Source: an uncultured Clostridia bacterium (GTDB lineage Bacteria; Bacillota; Clostridia; UMGS1810). Taken from it: a stretch of DNA of 48,966 nucleotides. A program made the translations under genes and the position numbers. The notes under the pieces were generated by a model. That model had not been told where the DNA came from. It worked only from the letters and a program-made list of their open reading frames with translations, and did no database searches. This document shows positions 18,176 to 27,580 of the stretch, one piece after another. The first letter of the stretch is position 1; every line of letters starts with the position of its first letter. The DNA is taken from contig CAKSPF010000012.1 in assembly GCA_934481345.1 (NCBI GenBank), forward strand, positions 1 through 48,966. The letters run 5' to 3'.

Positions 18176-21100
18176 GTGAAATATTTGAAAAAACGATTTA
18201 ATTTATGCAGATTTGCAGTGTCGGCAGTTTTGATAACCGTAATGTTTTTCTGCCTTTTAGCTGTCGTTTCGGCAGACAGCGAAGTTACTGCCGCAGATGT
18301 ATTAAACAGCTCGGTTGTGCTGAAGATGAAAACGCCCTTTTACCTTAAAGGCGGCGAAAAGGTTTATTATACGGACGACAGATACTATTATCCGCAGTAC
18401 AAAAACGACGTGATGATGGTTCCGCTCCCGTCGCTGTGCTCAATGTTTGACTGCACATACCGCTATGATGCCGACAAGGAAGAGGCGTCTGTCGAAAAGG
18501 ACGGCTCGGTGTATACCGTGCGTGCCGGTGCAGACGGAATATATGCAGACGGCAAGGCGGCAAAGTATCTGGAAAACCCGGCGGTAAACACGGGCAAGGA
18601 GCTCCTTGTACCGTTTGACGGCATGGCGGAGGCTCTGGGCTACAGAATTATCCGTCTGAACTACAATGATTTCATAATTGCCGCAAAATATGACGAAAGC
18701 GCCTTTACGGACGGGGTGAAATCCGCTCTTGCGTCGGCAATGGTAAATGACGACAGGGTGATACTGTCCGAGGACTTCAACGGTGAGCCGAAATGGTCTG
18801 TAGTTGCCGCATGGGGCGGCAGCGGCGAGGGCTACAATTCCACCGACTGCGGCAAGGGCGCGCAGGACAGGGCGGCATATCTCGGCGCTACGCAAAGGTC
18901 GTTTTATAACCTTATGAGCAGCAACGTCACATACAACCACGCCAAGGAATACAGGGTAACGTTTGACGCAAAGGTTACCGAGGACTGGGCAAACCTTGCG
19001 CTTTATCCTACCATATGGCTGTATGACGGCAAAGGCAAATTCATAGGTATGATTAATTTCCTTACAACCTGCAATATGCAGCCATCCACCGAATGGAAAA
19101 CCTTTACCTATGCGCTGCCCAAGTATTACATAAAAGGCGGCGAGTATGACAATGCGGCAAGCTTTCAGCTTGCGATGCGCCTGGGCTGTCTTAAAACAAA
19201 CGAGGCGTCCGGCGGAATTTATATCGACAATGTGCGTATAGAGGAAAACACCCTGCCGACGGCAGACGTGGAGTGCGACTTCGTGGCGGACAAATTCGCT
19301 TCTTGGTATTATCCGGGCGAAAAGGTGAAGTACACCTGCAAAAATCCCGATGCGCTAAACGGCTATAACAGAGTAAACATCACGGTATATGACAGCGAGA
19401 AAAACGTGATTTACACCGACAGCCGCACGGCAGAGGAAATCAAATCGGACGGCTGGACGTATCTCCCCGAAGAACTCGGATATTATGAGGCGGAGTTTAA
19501 TGCGGTGTCGTCTGACGGAACCGTGAGAAAGCTCGTAAAGGGCTACACCAAAACCATAAAATATGACGAAGACGGCAGACCGGTATATGCGTATCTGTCA
19601 CAGCCGACCTCGCACTTTGCGGTGGTGGAAGGCCCTGCAAAGCCAATGGAGCAGAGAAACGAGATGCACCTTGCGTCCGTTACTCCGTATCAGAGCGGCG
19701 AAACGGAGTTTCGGCTTTTGGACATGATAGGAATATCGGGACTCAGACTGCACTACATACTGTGGGGCAACAACTACGGCGGTGCGGGCGGTATAGAGGA
19801 TAAACCGGGAGTTTATAACTTTGACAGCGCCGACAGATGGATTAAATATTCCGACAAATACGGCTTTAAAACCGTTATGGCAAACTTCTTCTCCACACCG
19901 ATATGGGCGGTGGAGGAAAAATGGCGCGACGTTGACAACATGACGTCATTCGGATATATGTATCAGAAAATGGCTCCCGAAAACATGGAGGACCTTGCAG
20001 AAGCTATACAGGAGTTTTACAGGCACTACAAGGGCAAGGTAGACATACTCGAATTTATGAACGAGCCGGCATACGGCAACACGGCATTCTGGGCAGATAC
20101 ACCCGAAAAGCTTGCCGAGATGACAAAGACGGCGTACAATGCTTTAAGGCGCGTTGATCCGAACAAAAACATGCTTATGGCTTCGGCATCCTGGAACCAG
20201 GGTTACGCGCTCTATAACGAGCTGATTTCATCTGACAGGGAGTTTTACGACAGCTTTGATATATTCAGTTTTCATTCGAGATATGCCGGCGATTTGAAAA
20301 ACTACCGCAATGCCGAGGCAAAGAACGGACTGGAGAGCAAGACTGCCGCTGCGACGGAGGAATATCTCTATTCCGCATACTGGGCAGGGCAGACGAAAAA
20401 TCACGACATATCCACAATGCATTACTACGCATGCTGCTTTAACCACATCAAAAAGGGTATAAAATATGTGACGATGTTTGAGGTGCAGGACAACGTTCCC
20501 GACGAGGTGCGCCACGCGCACAACCTCGCAAAGGTAGGCGCGAGCCATACCATAGGACTGTTTACGTCATTCCCGTATGTGGAGCCGCACAAGGGCGCTC
20601 CGGCTGTGTATAACCTGTATCAGAACATAGGTCTTGACTTCACCTATGCCGGAGAATTTGACTTCGGCGACGGTCAGAAAGCGGTATATTTCATGAGTGA
20701 CGGCGAGCCTGTGGTATATGTATGGAACAGTGACGAAAAGCCGTTTTATCTCAGCGGCACGCTCAAAGCCGCTCTCGGTGAGAATGCCGAGTGCCATGAC
20801 TTTATGGGCAGGGAATTTGACATAAACGGCGAGATGCACGCAATGACAATGTACTGCATAAAGGGCTTTGACAAAGAGAAAATCGACGCAATAGAGAAAA
20901 ACGAGGGCAAGGTGCTAAATGACGATTTCGAGAGGGAATACTACACCTGCAAAATGCCCGAATTTATCCCTGTGGACGAGGTTGTCCTTGACGAAAACTT
21001 TGACGGTGTGGTTATAGACAATCCCGACAGTGCGCCTTTTGACAAGGAAACGTTTGAACTCAGCGACAACATAAACTGGGTAACTGACAACTGGAACTGG

Positions 21101-21652
21101 GTAACTCAGAACCATGCAAAACCGGCAGACTACAATGCCAAATTTGCGGCATATGCAGACAGCGACGGCTTCTATCTCGTGGTTGACGTGGACGACTCCG
21201 CTATCTATCAGCAGGATCCCGTAAACGAGTGGGCGGAGAACACCTGGATGAACGACAGCCTGCAGTTTGCCTTTGACTGCTACGGCACGGGCGACGCGTC
21301 AATGAGAGCGGAATTCCAGGTAGGTATATTCAAGGATAAGCCGCTTTTATACAAGCACGCCGCACCGGAGATTTCTTTTGCAATGGTTGACGGCTGGCAT
21401 GAGTCCAACTCTCAGCTTGACGCGGACAAATACCTGCGGATTGAGAACACCGGAAAAGGCTTGCTCTACAAGGTATTTATACCTATGAGCGAGATGTATC
21501 CGTTCCAGTATTCAAAGAATACCGACCATCTGCGTTTCTCCGTGCTCGTAAACGACAATGACGGCACGGGCAGAAGCTACTATGAGTGGACTTCGGGTAT
21601 CGGCGGAAACAAAGATCCGAAGCAGTTCGGTGCATTGAAGTTTAAAAAGTAA
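18176..21652 (+). CDS. Large secreted glycoside hydrolase, GH-A clan type (GH39/GH5-like), with CBM9-like tail
   Basis: A 1158-residue protein with a signal peptide. The start may be GTG 18176 or TTG 18185; GGCGGTGA (18172-18179) fits the TTG better. Domains in order are a copper-amine-oxidase-like stalk (~45-165), a CBM-type beta-sandwich (~185-360), an Ig-like module (~365-470), and a TIM barrel (~480-880) with LEFMNEPAYGNTAF, where Glu630 would be the acid/base. A second glutamate near 728-729 (ATEEYLYSAYW) is the candidate nucleophile. A CBM9/DOMON-like domain (~950-1158, DSLQFAFDCYG) closes the protein. The NEP motif and paired glutamates are the signature of clan GH-A retaining hydrolases; the family number is uncertain. 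It is paralogous to the next gene. Confidence 0.8.
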   Translation: MKYLKKRFNLCRFAVSAVLITVMFFCLLAVVSADSEVTAADVLNSSVVLKMKTPFYLKGGEKVYYTDDRYYYPQYKNDVMMVPLPSLCSMFDCTYRYDADKEEASVEKDGSVYTVRAGADGIYADGKAAKYLENPAVNTGKELLVPFDGMAEALGYRIIRLNYNDFIIAAKYDESAFTDGVKSALASAMVNDDRVILSEDFNGEPKWSVVAAWGGSGEGYNSTDCGKGAQDRAAYLGATQRSFYNLMSSNVTYNHAKEYRVTFDAKVTEDWANLALYPTIWLYDGKGKFIGMINFLTTCNMQPSTEWKTFTYALPKYYIKGGEYDNAASFQLAMRLGCLKTNEASGGIYIDNVRIEENTLPTADVECDFVADKFASWYYPGEKVKYTCKNPDALNGYNRVNITVYDSEKNVIYTDSRTAEEIKSDGWTYLPEELGYYEAEFNAVSSDGTVRKLVKGYTKTIKYDEDGRPVYAYLSQPTSHFAVVEGPAKPMEQRNEMHLASVTPYQSGETEFRLLDMIGISGLRLHYILWGNNYGGAGGIEDKPGVYNFDSADRWIKYSDKYGFKTVMANFFSTPIWAVEEKWRDVDNMTSFGYMYQKMAPENMEDLAEAIQEFYRHYKGKVDILEFMNEPAYGNTAFWADTPEKLAEMTKTAYNALRRVDPNKNMLMASASWNQGYALYNELISSDREFYDSFDIFSFHSRYAGDLKNYRNAEAKNGLESKTAAATEEYLYSAYWAGQTKNHDISTMHYYACCFNHIKKGIKYVTMFEVQDNVPDEVRHAHNLAKVGASHTIGLFTSFPYVEPHKGAPAVYNLYQNIGLDFTYAGEFDFGDGQKAVYFMSDGEPVVYVWNSDEKPFYLSGTLKAALGENAECHDFMGREFDINGEMHAMTMYCIKGFDKEKIDAIEKNEGKVLNDDFEREYYTCKMPEFIPVDEVVLDENFDGVVIDNPDSAPFDKETFELSDNINWVTDNWNWVTQNHAKPADYNAKFAAYADSDGFYLVVDVDDSAIYQQDPVNEWAENTWMNDSLQFAFDCYGTGDASMRAEFQVGIFKDKPLLYKHAAPEISFAMVDGWHESNSQLDADKYLRIENTGKGLLYKVFIPMSEMYPFQYSKNTDHLRFSVLVNDNDGTGRSYYEWTSGIGGNKDPKQFGALKFKK

Positions 21653-21671
21653 TATGATAATGATATTTCGG

Positions 21672-21697
21672 ACGGCGGCTATTAAAACAGCCGCCGT
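21672..21697 (+). terminator. Intergenic hairpin between the paralogous hydrolases
   Basis: Perfect 9-bp stem ACGGCGGCT (21672-21680) with AGCCGCCGT (21689-21697). It lacks a real T tract and may act as a partial terminator or mRNA stabiliser. Confidence 0.5.
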
Positions 21698-21718
21698 TTG
21701 AGGAATGGGAGAAAATAT

Positions 21719-24700
21719 ATGCAGAAAAAGGTTATATCACTGCTCATTTCGATAATATGCATATTAAACACCTTGACCGTGTTTGCGGATTACAGCGAAA
21801 GCTGTGCGGATTTTCTCGGCAGATATTATGATGTGTTTGATTACGGATTTGATGACGGTGCAGACGCGTTATCCTGCGGAACGGTGCGGACGGATATTGC
21901 CGGGTCGCCTGTGTTGGAGCTTAACGGCGGCGCGGAGCTTTTAAGCGGTTCGGGCGGATTTGCCGGCAAAACGTATTTTTCGTTTGAGCTTATGGCAGAC
22001 AGCATAAGAAGCTTTGAATTTATAATAAATTCCGCCGAAACGTTTGACATGCAAATAGCTCCGTCGGACTCCGAAAGCATGAGCTGCAGCATAAATTCCG
22101 AAAAAATATGCAGTCTGCTTATCGGGCATTGGACGAAATTTGAATTTTTTATAAATACTTTTTCCGAAAAGGCGGGGGTTCTTGTTACCTCACCGACAGG
22201 GGAAAGGACCGAAAGGGAGTTTGACATAAAAGACGCGGACATACTGAGCGCTCTGAACATATCCGCAGACGGCGATGTGTATATGGACAACATAAAAATG
22301 AGCCGCGGCATAAAAAGCTTTGACGGCAAAATCCTGATAACGGGCGGCGGAAAGTATGTGAGCGCATTCTGCGAAAATCCGGAAAACGGCACACTGTATA
22401 TTGCACATTTGCGTGACGGCAAGCTGCTTGGCTGCGCCGCGTCGGAAAACTCTTTCGGTTCGCCGTATGCGGAGGTCTGCCTTTTGGCGGATATGCAAAA
22501 GGGCGATGTGTTCAAGGCTTTTCTGTGGGACGGGAAATTAGCTCCCAAAAATATAAACGCGGCTTTGAACTCGGAAAACCTCAGCACCGCGGAGGTTACC
22601 GTGTCGGGAAGTATATCGGCAAAGCCGGTGAAGCTGGGTGACAGCACTGATTTTGACGTATCCTTTGCGGACGGCTACAGCGGAAAATACAAAATAACGG
22701 TGTACGGCGAAAGCGGCGGCGAAGTACAGCTTGACGGCAACACTGCAAATACTGTATCGTACACACCGCAGAGCACGGGAAAGCACACGGCTTTTTTGTA
22801 TGCAGAAAAAGACGGGCGCGCCGCGCTTGCAGGCAAATGCGAATTTACCGTGGCGGAAAACATGGCGGAAAGCGCATACTTTCTGTTTCCGGCAGACAGG
22901 GCTTACTATGTGCACGGCGGCAGCAGAATAAGCTATGACGGCGCGGGTTACATACCGCTTATGCTTGACGGACACATATATTTAAGCGCCGAAAGAATAG
23001 GGAAAATGACGGGAATAGAAATAAAAAACGGCGCTGTGCAATACCTCGGAGAAACGCTTGCGCTTTTTGACGAAAAAAGCGGAACGGCTGTTGACGGAAG
23101 CGGATTTTCCGTAAGCATAAAATACGGGTTATACTCGTTTGGCGACATATGCTCGCTCATAGGCTTTGAGAGCGCCGTGCAGGACGATGTGCTGTGCGTT
23201 ACGCGCGGAGGCAATACGGATATATTTGATTACCGTGAGCTTCTCTTTGACGCAGTCACCGAGGAAAAGAGCTTCGGATATTACGACTGGAGCACAAACA
23301 CAAACGGAGGCGGAGCGTATGACGCGGATACGGGCATATATACTGCCTATGCCGTCCAAAGCAGCGTAGCCGGGCATGCGTTCAGAACTCTTGACAAAGG
23401 CATCAGCGGCGAGATGTATGAGGTATCCTTTGAGGTGAAATACTCCGATGACGCAGTAAATGTAATGCCGTGGACGGGAATGTTCACTACAAAAAACGGT
23501 TCCTTTGCAAATCTGTACACCGGAGTGGGCACAGGCGAGGGAAAAGCCGGAGAATGGACAAAGGTGCGTTCGTATTTTACACGGCGCACAATGGACAGCG
23601 ATGTTTTTGACTCCGCAACGGCATTTTATGTGGGAATAAAGAGGAAAAGCGACGTGCCTTCGAGCGGTTCGCTGATGTTCAGAAACGTATATGTCAGAGA
23701 GGTGAGCATTACCGCGGACAGCACGGAGTGCGAGATTTCCTGCGATAAATACGCGGCATGGCATACTTTGGGCGAAACGGTGCGCTACAGGGCAAAAGAC
23801 AAAAATGCGGACGGCTTTGAGAGCATAAGCGGAGTAATCTATGATTCCGACAACAATAAGGTATATGAAAAGACCGTTTCCTCAAGGAAGTTTGCAGCCG
23901 ACGGCTGGAGCTGGACCCCCGACAGGCTCGGCTATTACGAGGCGGAGTTTTACGGCACGAGGAGCGACGGCAGCCAAAGCCTTCTGGTAAACGCTTACTC
24001 GGAGAACTATTCTTCGGGCTATATGGTCTATAAGCTTGAAAGGAGAAGCTTTGCCGTGGTAAGCGGAGCGGCAAAACCGATGTCGGAGAGGTCGGATTTA
24101 TTTATGCTTTCGGACTCGGCACTAAGTGAGGACAACGTAAAGCTTGCCGACGCGGTGGGCTTTTCGGGAATACGCATACACGGTGTAAGCTGGGGCGACA
24201 CGGCAGGCACCAAGGGTTTTCACAAGGCGAGCGGAAGGTTCGACTGGACGGCGGCGGACACGCAGATAAACAATGTGAAAAAATACGGATTCAAAAATAT
24301 AATTGCAAATATCTTTGCAACTCCGACCTGGGCGGTGAGCAGAAATGACGTAACTTCCGCAGGCGGATATAACTCTGTCGGCATGTGGGACAAAAACTGT
24401 TATCCGCCCGACGACCCGAGCGTTGCGGCAGAGGGCTTCGGCGCGTATGCCGAAAGGTACAGGGACGTGCTGAGCGGTATAGAAATCTGGAACGAGCCTA
24501 CCTACGGCAACACGGCGTTCTGGTATCAGGGAAATAGGAGCAACACCGAAACGGAACAGGATTTTGTAAATCTTACGAAAACGGCGGCGCAGGCTATAAG
24601 GGAAAAAGCGCCGGGAGTGAAAATCTACACCGCAGGCTTCAATCAGGCGGACAAATTTTTCCGTCAGCTCTTAAACCATGACGGATATGCGGAATTCTTT

Positions 24701-26059
24701 GACGGTGTGACGTGCCACGGAAGATATTCCGATCCGGAGGTTTACCAAAAAATCCTTGCCGAAAACAATCTTTCGGACAAAGAGGTTTTAAACAGCGAGG
24801 GCTACTACTACGCATACTATGATGTGGGCGTACCGAAAAATTACAAAGAGAACAACATGGTGCTGTATATGCAGTATTTGAAGCACATAAAGCTCGGTGT
24901 GTCGAAGATAACGCATTTCAGCCTGTTTGACAACACGGCAGACGAAAGACGTGTATACACGCGCGGCTGGAACTGCGCCGGACTTTTCAGAGATTATCCG
25001 TACATTGAGCCGCATCAGGGCGCGGTTGCCGCGTACAATCTGTTTGAAACTCTCGGAAAGGATATTTCGTATAAGGACGAATACAGCTTTTCAAACGGCA
25101 CAAGGGCGGTATCACTGGAGAGCGACGGCAAAACCGTGATATACTTCTGGAACACAAGCAATCAGCCGTATTATATGCCCGAAGAGCTGGCAGACTGCGC
25201 AGGCACGGACGGCAGTATCACAGATTTCGAGGGCAATCGGTGCGACAGCGGCGGAAAGCTCAGAGAAATGCGTATGTACTGCATAACAAATGCGGACGAA
25301 GCCGCCGTAAAGAAACTCGTATCTGCTCCGGACTCGGCGCTTAATTCGGAATATATTGCTCCGTACTACACTTGCGACGACGGAAAAGGCGGCGGAGAGG
25401 TCTATACTCCTATTGAGGGATATTACACCAAGGGAGCGCTTTTTGACAGAACGAGCTTTGCCGATACAGATGTTGAGGCGGTGTACAATTCCGAGGGCGC
25501 AGTATGGCTTGCGATTGATGACAATGAGCAGGACATCACGGCAAAATATGCCGTGTCGTTTGATGAATACGGAATGTATCTCAAAACGGTTGTAAATGAC
25601 AATTATTATGTAAACCATGCAAACACCGTAAATACCATGTTAAATCACGACTGCGTGCGCTTTGCGGTGGATTGCTACGGCAGGCAGAGAAACAGCGAGC
25701 GTTCGGAATTTTTTGCAGGCTGTGCGGCAATATCGCCGGTACTGTACAAATACTATGCCGCCGACAGAAACGAGGCTCTCGTGGAAAACTGGAGCCCGTC
25801 CGGAACGAACCTTAGCAACAGATATATAAATATCGTGCGCTCCGATGACGACAAAACCACCACATACAGGGTATTTGTGCCGTATCAGGAGCTGTATCCG
25901 CTGAATATGGCAGAAGAAAACGGCGAAATAAAATTCGCCCTCTCGGTAACGGATAGGGACGGCGGAGTGACAAAAGGTTATCTGTCGTTCGGTATGGGAC
26001 TTTCGGAAGAAGGAAGTCCGCAGGTATGGAAATATATGAATTTAAAACTGAAGGAATAA
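21719..26059 (+). CDS. Very large secreted glycoside hydrolase, paralogue of the 18176 gene
   Basis: ATG 21719 gives a clean signal peptide (MQKKVISLLISI ... TVFA); TTG 21698 upstream lies at the edge of a hairpin and was rejected. The 1446-residue protein adds an N-terminal beta-sandwich and a copy of the locus-shared domain (LYIAHLRDGKLLGC ... FKAFLWDGKLAPKN, about 200-285) before the stalk, CBM, Ig-like, TIM-barrel and CBM9-like domains seen in the neighbour. In the barrel, EIWNEPTYGN supplies Glu926 (acid/base) and VLNSEGYYYAYYD supplies Glu1027 (likely nucleophile). Conserved landmarks with the paralogue include GYYEAEF and NTAFW. It is the last gene of the forward run and has a strong terminator. 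Confidence 0.8.
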   Translation: MQKKVISLLISIICILNTLTVFADYSESCADFLGRYYDVFDYGFDDGADALSCGTVRTDIAGSPVLELNGGAELLSGSGGFAGKTYFSFELMADSIRSFEFIINSAETFDMQIAPSDSESMSCSINSEKICSLLIGHWTKFEFFINTFSEKAGVLVTSPTGERTEREFDIKDADILSALNISADGDVYMDNIKMSRGIKSFDGKILITGGGKYVSAFCENPENGTLYIAHLRDGKLLGCAASENSFGSPYAEVCLLADMQKGDVFKAFLWDGKLAPKNINAALNSENLSTAEVTVSGSISAKPVKLGDSTDFDVSFADGYSGKYKITVYGESGGEVQLDGNTANTVSYTPQSTGKHTAFLYAEKDGRAALAGKCEFTVAENMAESAYFLFPADRAYYVHGGSRISYDGAGYIPLMLDGHIYLSAERIGKMTGIEIKNGAVQYLGETLALFDEKSGTAVDGSGFSVSIKYGLYSFGDICSLIGFESAVQDDVLCVTRGGNTDIFDYRELLFDAVTEEKSFGYYDWSTNTNGGGAYDADTGIYTAYAVQSSVAGHAFRTLDKGISGEMYEVSFEVKYSDDAVNVMPWTGMFTTKNGSFANLYTGVGTGEGKAGEWTKVRSYFTRRTMDSDVFDSATAFYVGIKRKSDVPSSGSLMFRNVYVREVSITADSTECEISCDKYAAWHTLGETVRYRAKDKNADGFESISGVIYDSDNNKVYEKTVSSRKFAADGWSWTPDRLGYYEAEFYGTRSDGSQSLLVNAYSENYSSGYMVYKLERRSFAVVSGAAKPMSERSDLFMLSDSALSEDNVKLADAVGFSGIRIHGVSWGDTAGTKGFHKASGRFDWTAADTQINNVKKYGFKNIIANIFATPTWAVSRNDVTSAGGYNSVGMWDKNCYPPDDPSVAAEGFGAYAERYRDVLSGIEIWNEPTYGNTAFWYQGNRSNTETEQDFVNLTKTAAQAIREKAPGVKIYTAGFNQADKFFRQLLNHDGYAEFFDGVTCHGRYSDPEVYQKILAENNLSDKEVLNSEGYYYAYYDVGVPKNYKENNMVLYMQYLKHIKLGVSKITHFSLFDNTADERRVYTRGWNCAGLFRDYPYIEPHQGAVAAYNLFETLGKDISYKDEYSFSNGTRAVSLESDGKTVIYFWNTSNQPYYMPEELADCAGTDGSITDFEGNRCDSGGKLREMRMYCITNADEAAVKKLVSAPDSALNSEYIAPYYTCDDGKGGGEVYTPIEGYYTKGALFDRTSFADTDVEAVYNSEGAVWLAIDDNEQDITAKYAVSFDEYGMYLKTVVNDNYYVNHANTVNTMLNHDCVRFAVDCYGRQRNSERSEFFAGCAAISPVLYKYYAADRNEALVENWSPSGTNLSNRYINIVRSDDDKTTTYRVFVPYQELYPLNMAEENGEIKFALSVTDRDGGVTKGYLSFGMGLSEEGSPQVWKYMNLKLKE

Positions 26060-26072
26060 TAAAAAAGCTTTT

Positions 26073-26113
26073 GCAAAGCGGCGCAGAAAACTCTGTGCCG
26101 TTTTGCTTTTTTT
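26073..26113 (+). terminator. Rho-independent terminator after the large hydrolase
   Basis: 15-bp stem, 26073-26087 with 26092-26106 (two G-U pairs), 4-nt loop, then seven T at 26107-26113. Confidence 0.9.
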
Positions 26114-26131
26114 AAAATAGTATTACAGCTA

Positions 26132-26160
26132 TTGACACACGATAACTAATATGTTATCAT
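26132..26160 (+). promoter_or_regulatory. Toxin-antitoxin promoter with overlapping operator palindrome
   Basis: TTGACA (26132-26137) and TATCAT (26155-26160) are separated by 17 bp. GATAAC (26141-26146) and GTTATC (26153-26158) form an inverted repeat between and over the -10 box, the expected place for autorepression by the antitoxin or the complex. Because the ATG at 26151 lies inside this promoter, the toxin must start further downstream. Confidence 0.65.
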
Positions 26161-26183
26161 ATAATAAAAAGAGGGTGCAAAAT

Positions 26184-26543
26184 TTGTATGAAGTAGAATT
26201 TTACTATGACAGTCACGGAAAATCCGAAATTGTTGATTTTCTTGACAAACTTAATACCAAAACCGGCAAAACCGACAGGATAAACCGTGAGAAAATCCTT
26301 GCATACATCGGTGCGCTTGCAAGATACGGCACACGGATAGGTAAACCGTATGTAAAGCATATTGACGGCGAAATTTGGGAACTGCGCCCTTTGAGAAACC
26401 GTATATTTTTCTTTTATTGGAAAAATAATAAATTTGTTCTGTTACATCACTTTATCAAAAAAACACAAAAAACACCGCAGAAAGAAATCGAAAAGGCAAA
26501 AAGCAACCTCAAAGATTTTATTGAAAGGAATGATAATGTATGA
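26184..26543 (+). CDS. RelE/HigB-type toxin (Gp49-like family)
   Basis: TTG 26184 was chosen because the longer ATG 26151 falls inside the promoter, and GAGGGTG (26171-26177) is well spaced for the TTG. The 119-residue protein begins LYEVEFYYDSHGKSEIVDFL and contains GKPYVKHIDGEIWELRP and RIFFFYW, the signature of the phage Gp49-like branch of RelE/HigB ribosome-dependent mRNA interferases. It overlaps the antitoxin gene by 4 bp (ATGA), so translation is coupled. The toxin-first order matches higBA-type systems. Function is well supported by family and context. Confidence 0.88.
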   Translation: MYEVEFYYDSHGKSEIVDFLDKLNTKTGKTDRINREKILAYIGALARYGTRIGKPYVKHIDGEIWELRPLRNRIFFFYWKNNKFVLLHHFIKKTQKTPQKEIEKAKSNLKDFIERNDNV

Positions 26544-26827
26544 AGCAAGTCAGAACTTTTTCCGAGTATATGAATGATGAAACAAGAGTAACTTCTGCCG
26601 AGAAAGAGAAGATAAATTTTGAAATTGAGCTTATCGGCAAAATGATAGAGGCACGGGAAGAAAAAGGATTGTCACAAAGAGAGCTTGCTGAAATCAGTGG
26701 AGTAAAACAGCCTGCTATTGCACGGCTTGAAAGCATGAAAACTACTCCGCAGATTGACACTTTGTTCAAAATATTGAACCCTCTCGGATACACTATATCA
26801 ATTGTTCCGCTTAATTCAAAAAAATAG
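26540..26827 (+). CDS. XRE-family antitoxin
   Basis: A 95-residue helix-turn-helix protein. The HTH core, KGLSQRELAEISGVKQPAIA, lies in the C-terminal half, and the N-terminal ~35 residues should wrap the toxin. The ATG overlaps the toxin stop. It would neutralise the toxin and repress the promoter at 26132-26160 by binding the GATAAC/GTTATC repeat. Confidence 0.9.
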   Translation: MKQVRTFSEYMNDETRVTSAEKEKINFEIELIGKMIEAREEKGLSQRELAEISGVKQPAIARLESMKTTPQIDTLFKILNPLGYTISIVPLNSKK

Positions 26828-26839
26828 TCGGATATATTT

Positions 26840-26876
26840 TAAGGCAGTCTGCATATCACAAATCGACTGCCTTTTT
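26840..26876 (+). terminator. Terminator after the toxin-antitoxin pair
   Basis: Perfect 9-bp stem AAGGCAGTC (26840-26848) with GACTGCCTT (26864-26872), then a T run to 26876. Confidence 0.8.
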
Positions 26877-26893
26877 TATCAACCAAAGAAATA

Positions 26894-27580
26894 TTATTTA
26901 TCCTTATCAAAAGTCTGCTGTTTTTCCAAAAGCTCCATTATGCCCATTTCGCGGAGGAAGGTTATCATCTCCGCTACGTTTGTGAAGTTTAGCTTACGGA
27001 GAATATGCTTGATATGGATTTTGATTGTTTCCTCGGAGGAAAAGCGCATTTCGGCTATTTTGCTCCGTGAGTATTTCTGATACAAAAGCCACAGAATTTC
27101 CTTTTCCGTCTGGGTGAGCTTGAAAAAGTGAGTTGTCATATACAATATGCTCGCCTGGGATTTCTTTATATTATCCTTTACGGTGGCGGCGATGAGAGGG
27201 CCTATGAAGTCGCTGCTTTCATATACCTTTCTTATCGTGCGGCACAGCTTGTCCGGCTCGGTTTCCTTGAGCATATAATCTACGGCTCCTGCAAGATATG
27301 CCTGTACGATAAGGTCGTCGTCATTGTGAATGGTGAGCATGATAATTTTTACATCTTTCAGGATTTTGGTGATTTCGCCGGTAGCCTCTATGCCTGCCTT
27401 GCTTGTGTCCATTTGAATGTCCATGAGGATTATATCGGGCTTGTGCTCTGCGGCAAGGCGCACAGCTTCGTCCTTTGCCGACGCGCTGCATACCACGCGC
27501 ATATCCGTCTGGCTGTTGATTATGCCTGCGAAATGCTCCTGGATATTTATCATGTCGTCACATATCATTACTTTTATCAC
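26894..27580 (-). CDS. NarL/LuxR-family response regulator
   Basis: GTG 27580 was preferred to TTG 27586 because GAGGTGA is correctly spaced for it and the protein then begins MIKVMICDDM, the usual receiver start. The 228-residue protein has a receiver domain with the acidic pair near residues 8-9, phosphoacceptor Asp54 (ILMDIQMD), Thr83 and Lys105. The C-terminal LuxR-type HTH (TQTEKEILWLLYQKYSRSKI ... TIKIHIKHILRKL) binds DNA. It overlaps the kinase gene by 23 bp. The pair faces the esterase / alpha-galactosidase operon on the other strand, its most likely target. Confidence 0.93.
   Translation of the reverse strand: MIKVMICDDMINIQEHFAGIINSQTDMRVVCSASAKDEAVRLAAEHKPDIILMDIQMDTSKAGIEATGEITKILKDVKIIMLTIHNDDDLIVQAYLAGAVDYMLKETEPDKLCRTIRKVYESSDFIGPLIAATVKDNIKKSQASILYMTTHFFKLTQTEKEILWLLYQKYSRSKIAEMRFSSEETIKIHIKHILRKLNFTNVAEMITFLREMGIMELLEKQQTFDKDK

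Noticed and set aside
21841..22647. 268-codon minus-strand frame inside the large hydrolase
   Set aside because: Ser/Pro-rich shadow of a secreted protein on the plus strand; no start site support.
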